Assembly: GCF_018917435.1 (NCBI RefSeq)
Contig: NZ_JAHLOQ010000028.1
Span: forward strand, 1-44,346
Length of the DNA stretch: 44,346 nucleotides
Direction: 5' to 3'
Source of the DNA: Intestinibacter bartlettii
Lineage (GTDB): Bacteria > Bacillota > Clostridia > Peptostreptococcales > Peptostreptococcaceae
Shown: piece by piece, positions 44,233-44,346 of the stretch
Position numbering within the stretch: position 1 is the first letter of the stretch
Layout of the letters: each line of letters begins with the position of its first letter
The notes under the pieces: model-generated
The model's database searches: none
Seen by the model: only the letters and a program-made list of their open reading frames with translations
Told to the model about the DNA's origin: nothing
Program-made: the position numbers and the translations under genes

Positions 44233-44346
44233 TGGATCCTATACAGTGGACACTAGAAAAAAGGTGTCTATCTGTATAGGATATTTTTATGTAAAATAAT
44301 ATTAAAGGAGTTGAATTTCTATGAGTAAAAAAATATTTTCGGAAAA
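44233..44346 (+). mobile_element. IS3-family insertion sequence, left end (partial)
   Basis: The tip TGGATCCTATACAGTGGACAC resembles IS3-type ends, which carry a GTGGACAC core. Its outer part repeats in inverse 25 bp later (CTGTATAGGAT), giving a strong hairpin (44236-44283). An SD AAAGGAGTTGAA is followed by ATG 44321. The element continues beyond the window. Assigned from end structure and the start of the ORF only. Confidence 0.7.
44321..44346 (+). CDS. IS3-family transposase OrfA, N-terminal fragment (runs off window)
   Basis: Only MSKKIFSE is visible, with the SD AAAGGAG 11-12 nt upstream of the ATG. This N-terminus recalls clostridial IS3-family OrfA helix-turn-helix proteins, but eight residues are too few for a firm call; the adjacent IS3-type end supports it. 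Confidence 0.5.

Overview
The window is low-GC Firmicute DNA. The 16S rRNA fragment at the left edge, the (G)GGAGG ribosome-binding sites, the frequent TTG starts and the gene content (malic enzyme with two-subunit class I fumarase, an opine-dehydrogenase-family protein, a clostridial SerA/SerC/DUF1015 cluster) point to an anaerobic clostridium, most likely Peptostreptococcaceae (Clostridioides/Romboutsia/Intestinibacter/Peptacetobacter relatives). The genus cannot be fixed from this sequence alone. The window starts inside a 16S gene and stops inside an IS3-type element. Both are multi-copy sequences, so it looks like a whole assembly contig bounded by repeats.

Layout. 1-1100: 5' end of a leftward rrn operon, its leader and promoter, then a gene-free AT-rich stretch with copies of a transposon end. 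1161-5722: leftward polyamine uptake operon (XRE-cupin regulator, potA, potB, potC, potD). 6373-6993: flavodoxin-fold iron-sulfur protein. 7276-8926: IS1595-like element. 9142-10461: secreted SH3b/SGNH hydrolase. 10841-11683: CvfB-like S1 protein. 11830-15884: ferredoxin-type aldo/keto reductase behind a MerR-type promoter, iron alcohol dehydrogenase, opine-dehydrogenase-like enzyme. 16093-18039: GntR (YtrA-type) regulator with a DUF1648/DUF5808-like membrane protein. 18133-23230: DUF1292 protein, fumA-fumB-malic enzyme operon, DegV, YbaK, small membrane protein. 23727-27310: three exported proteins, two of them TasA/camelysin-like. 27496-29271: two nearly identical Rpn nucleases in tandem. 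29459-33556: YgiQ radical SAM enzyme, then a MarR-MATE operon. 33824-35131: DUF1638 protein and a PAT-type acetyltransferase. 35367-38751: serC-serA-DUF1015 operon. 39220-42123: Asp/Glu racemase-like protein, hotdog thioesterase and three tandem YbjN-like paralogues. 42234-end: ftsH, whose 5' end is cut by an IS3-family element.

How genes work together. The pot operon encodes a complete ABC importer with its own regulator. Fumarase and malic enzyme convert fumarate to malate and then pyruvate. SerA and SerC make phosphoserine, but no phosphoserine phosphatase gene is present, and DUF1015 is the conserved partner. MarR probably represses itself and the MATE pump through three tandem TTAGnnnnCTAA sites.

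Most notable observations: the IS-interrupted ftsH start; the triple MarR operator; a 51-bp intergenic repeat in three copies, two with a DnaA-box-like TTATCCACA; two genes that seem to start at AUA or AUU; the exported-protein trio without a visible signal peptidase; the Rpn duplication; the YbjN-like triplet; and an IS1595-like ORF that appears to lack a catalytic Asp, with related inverted repeats lying beside the rrn promoter.
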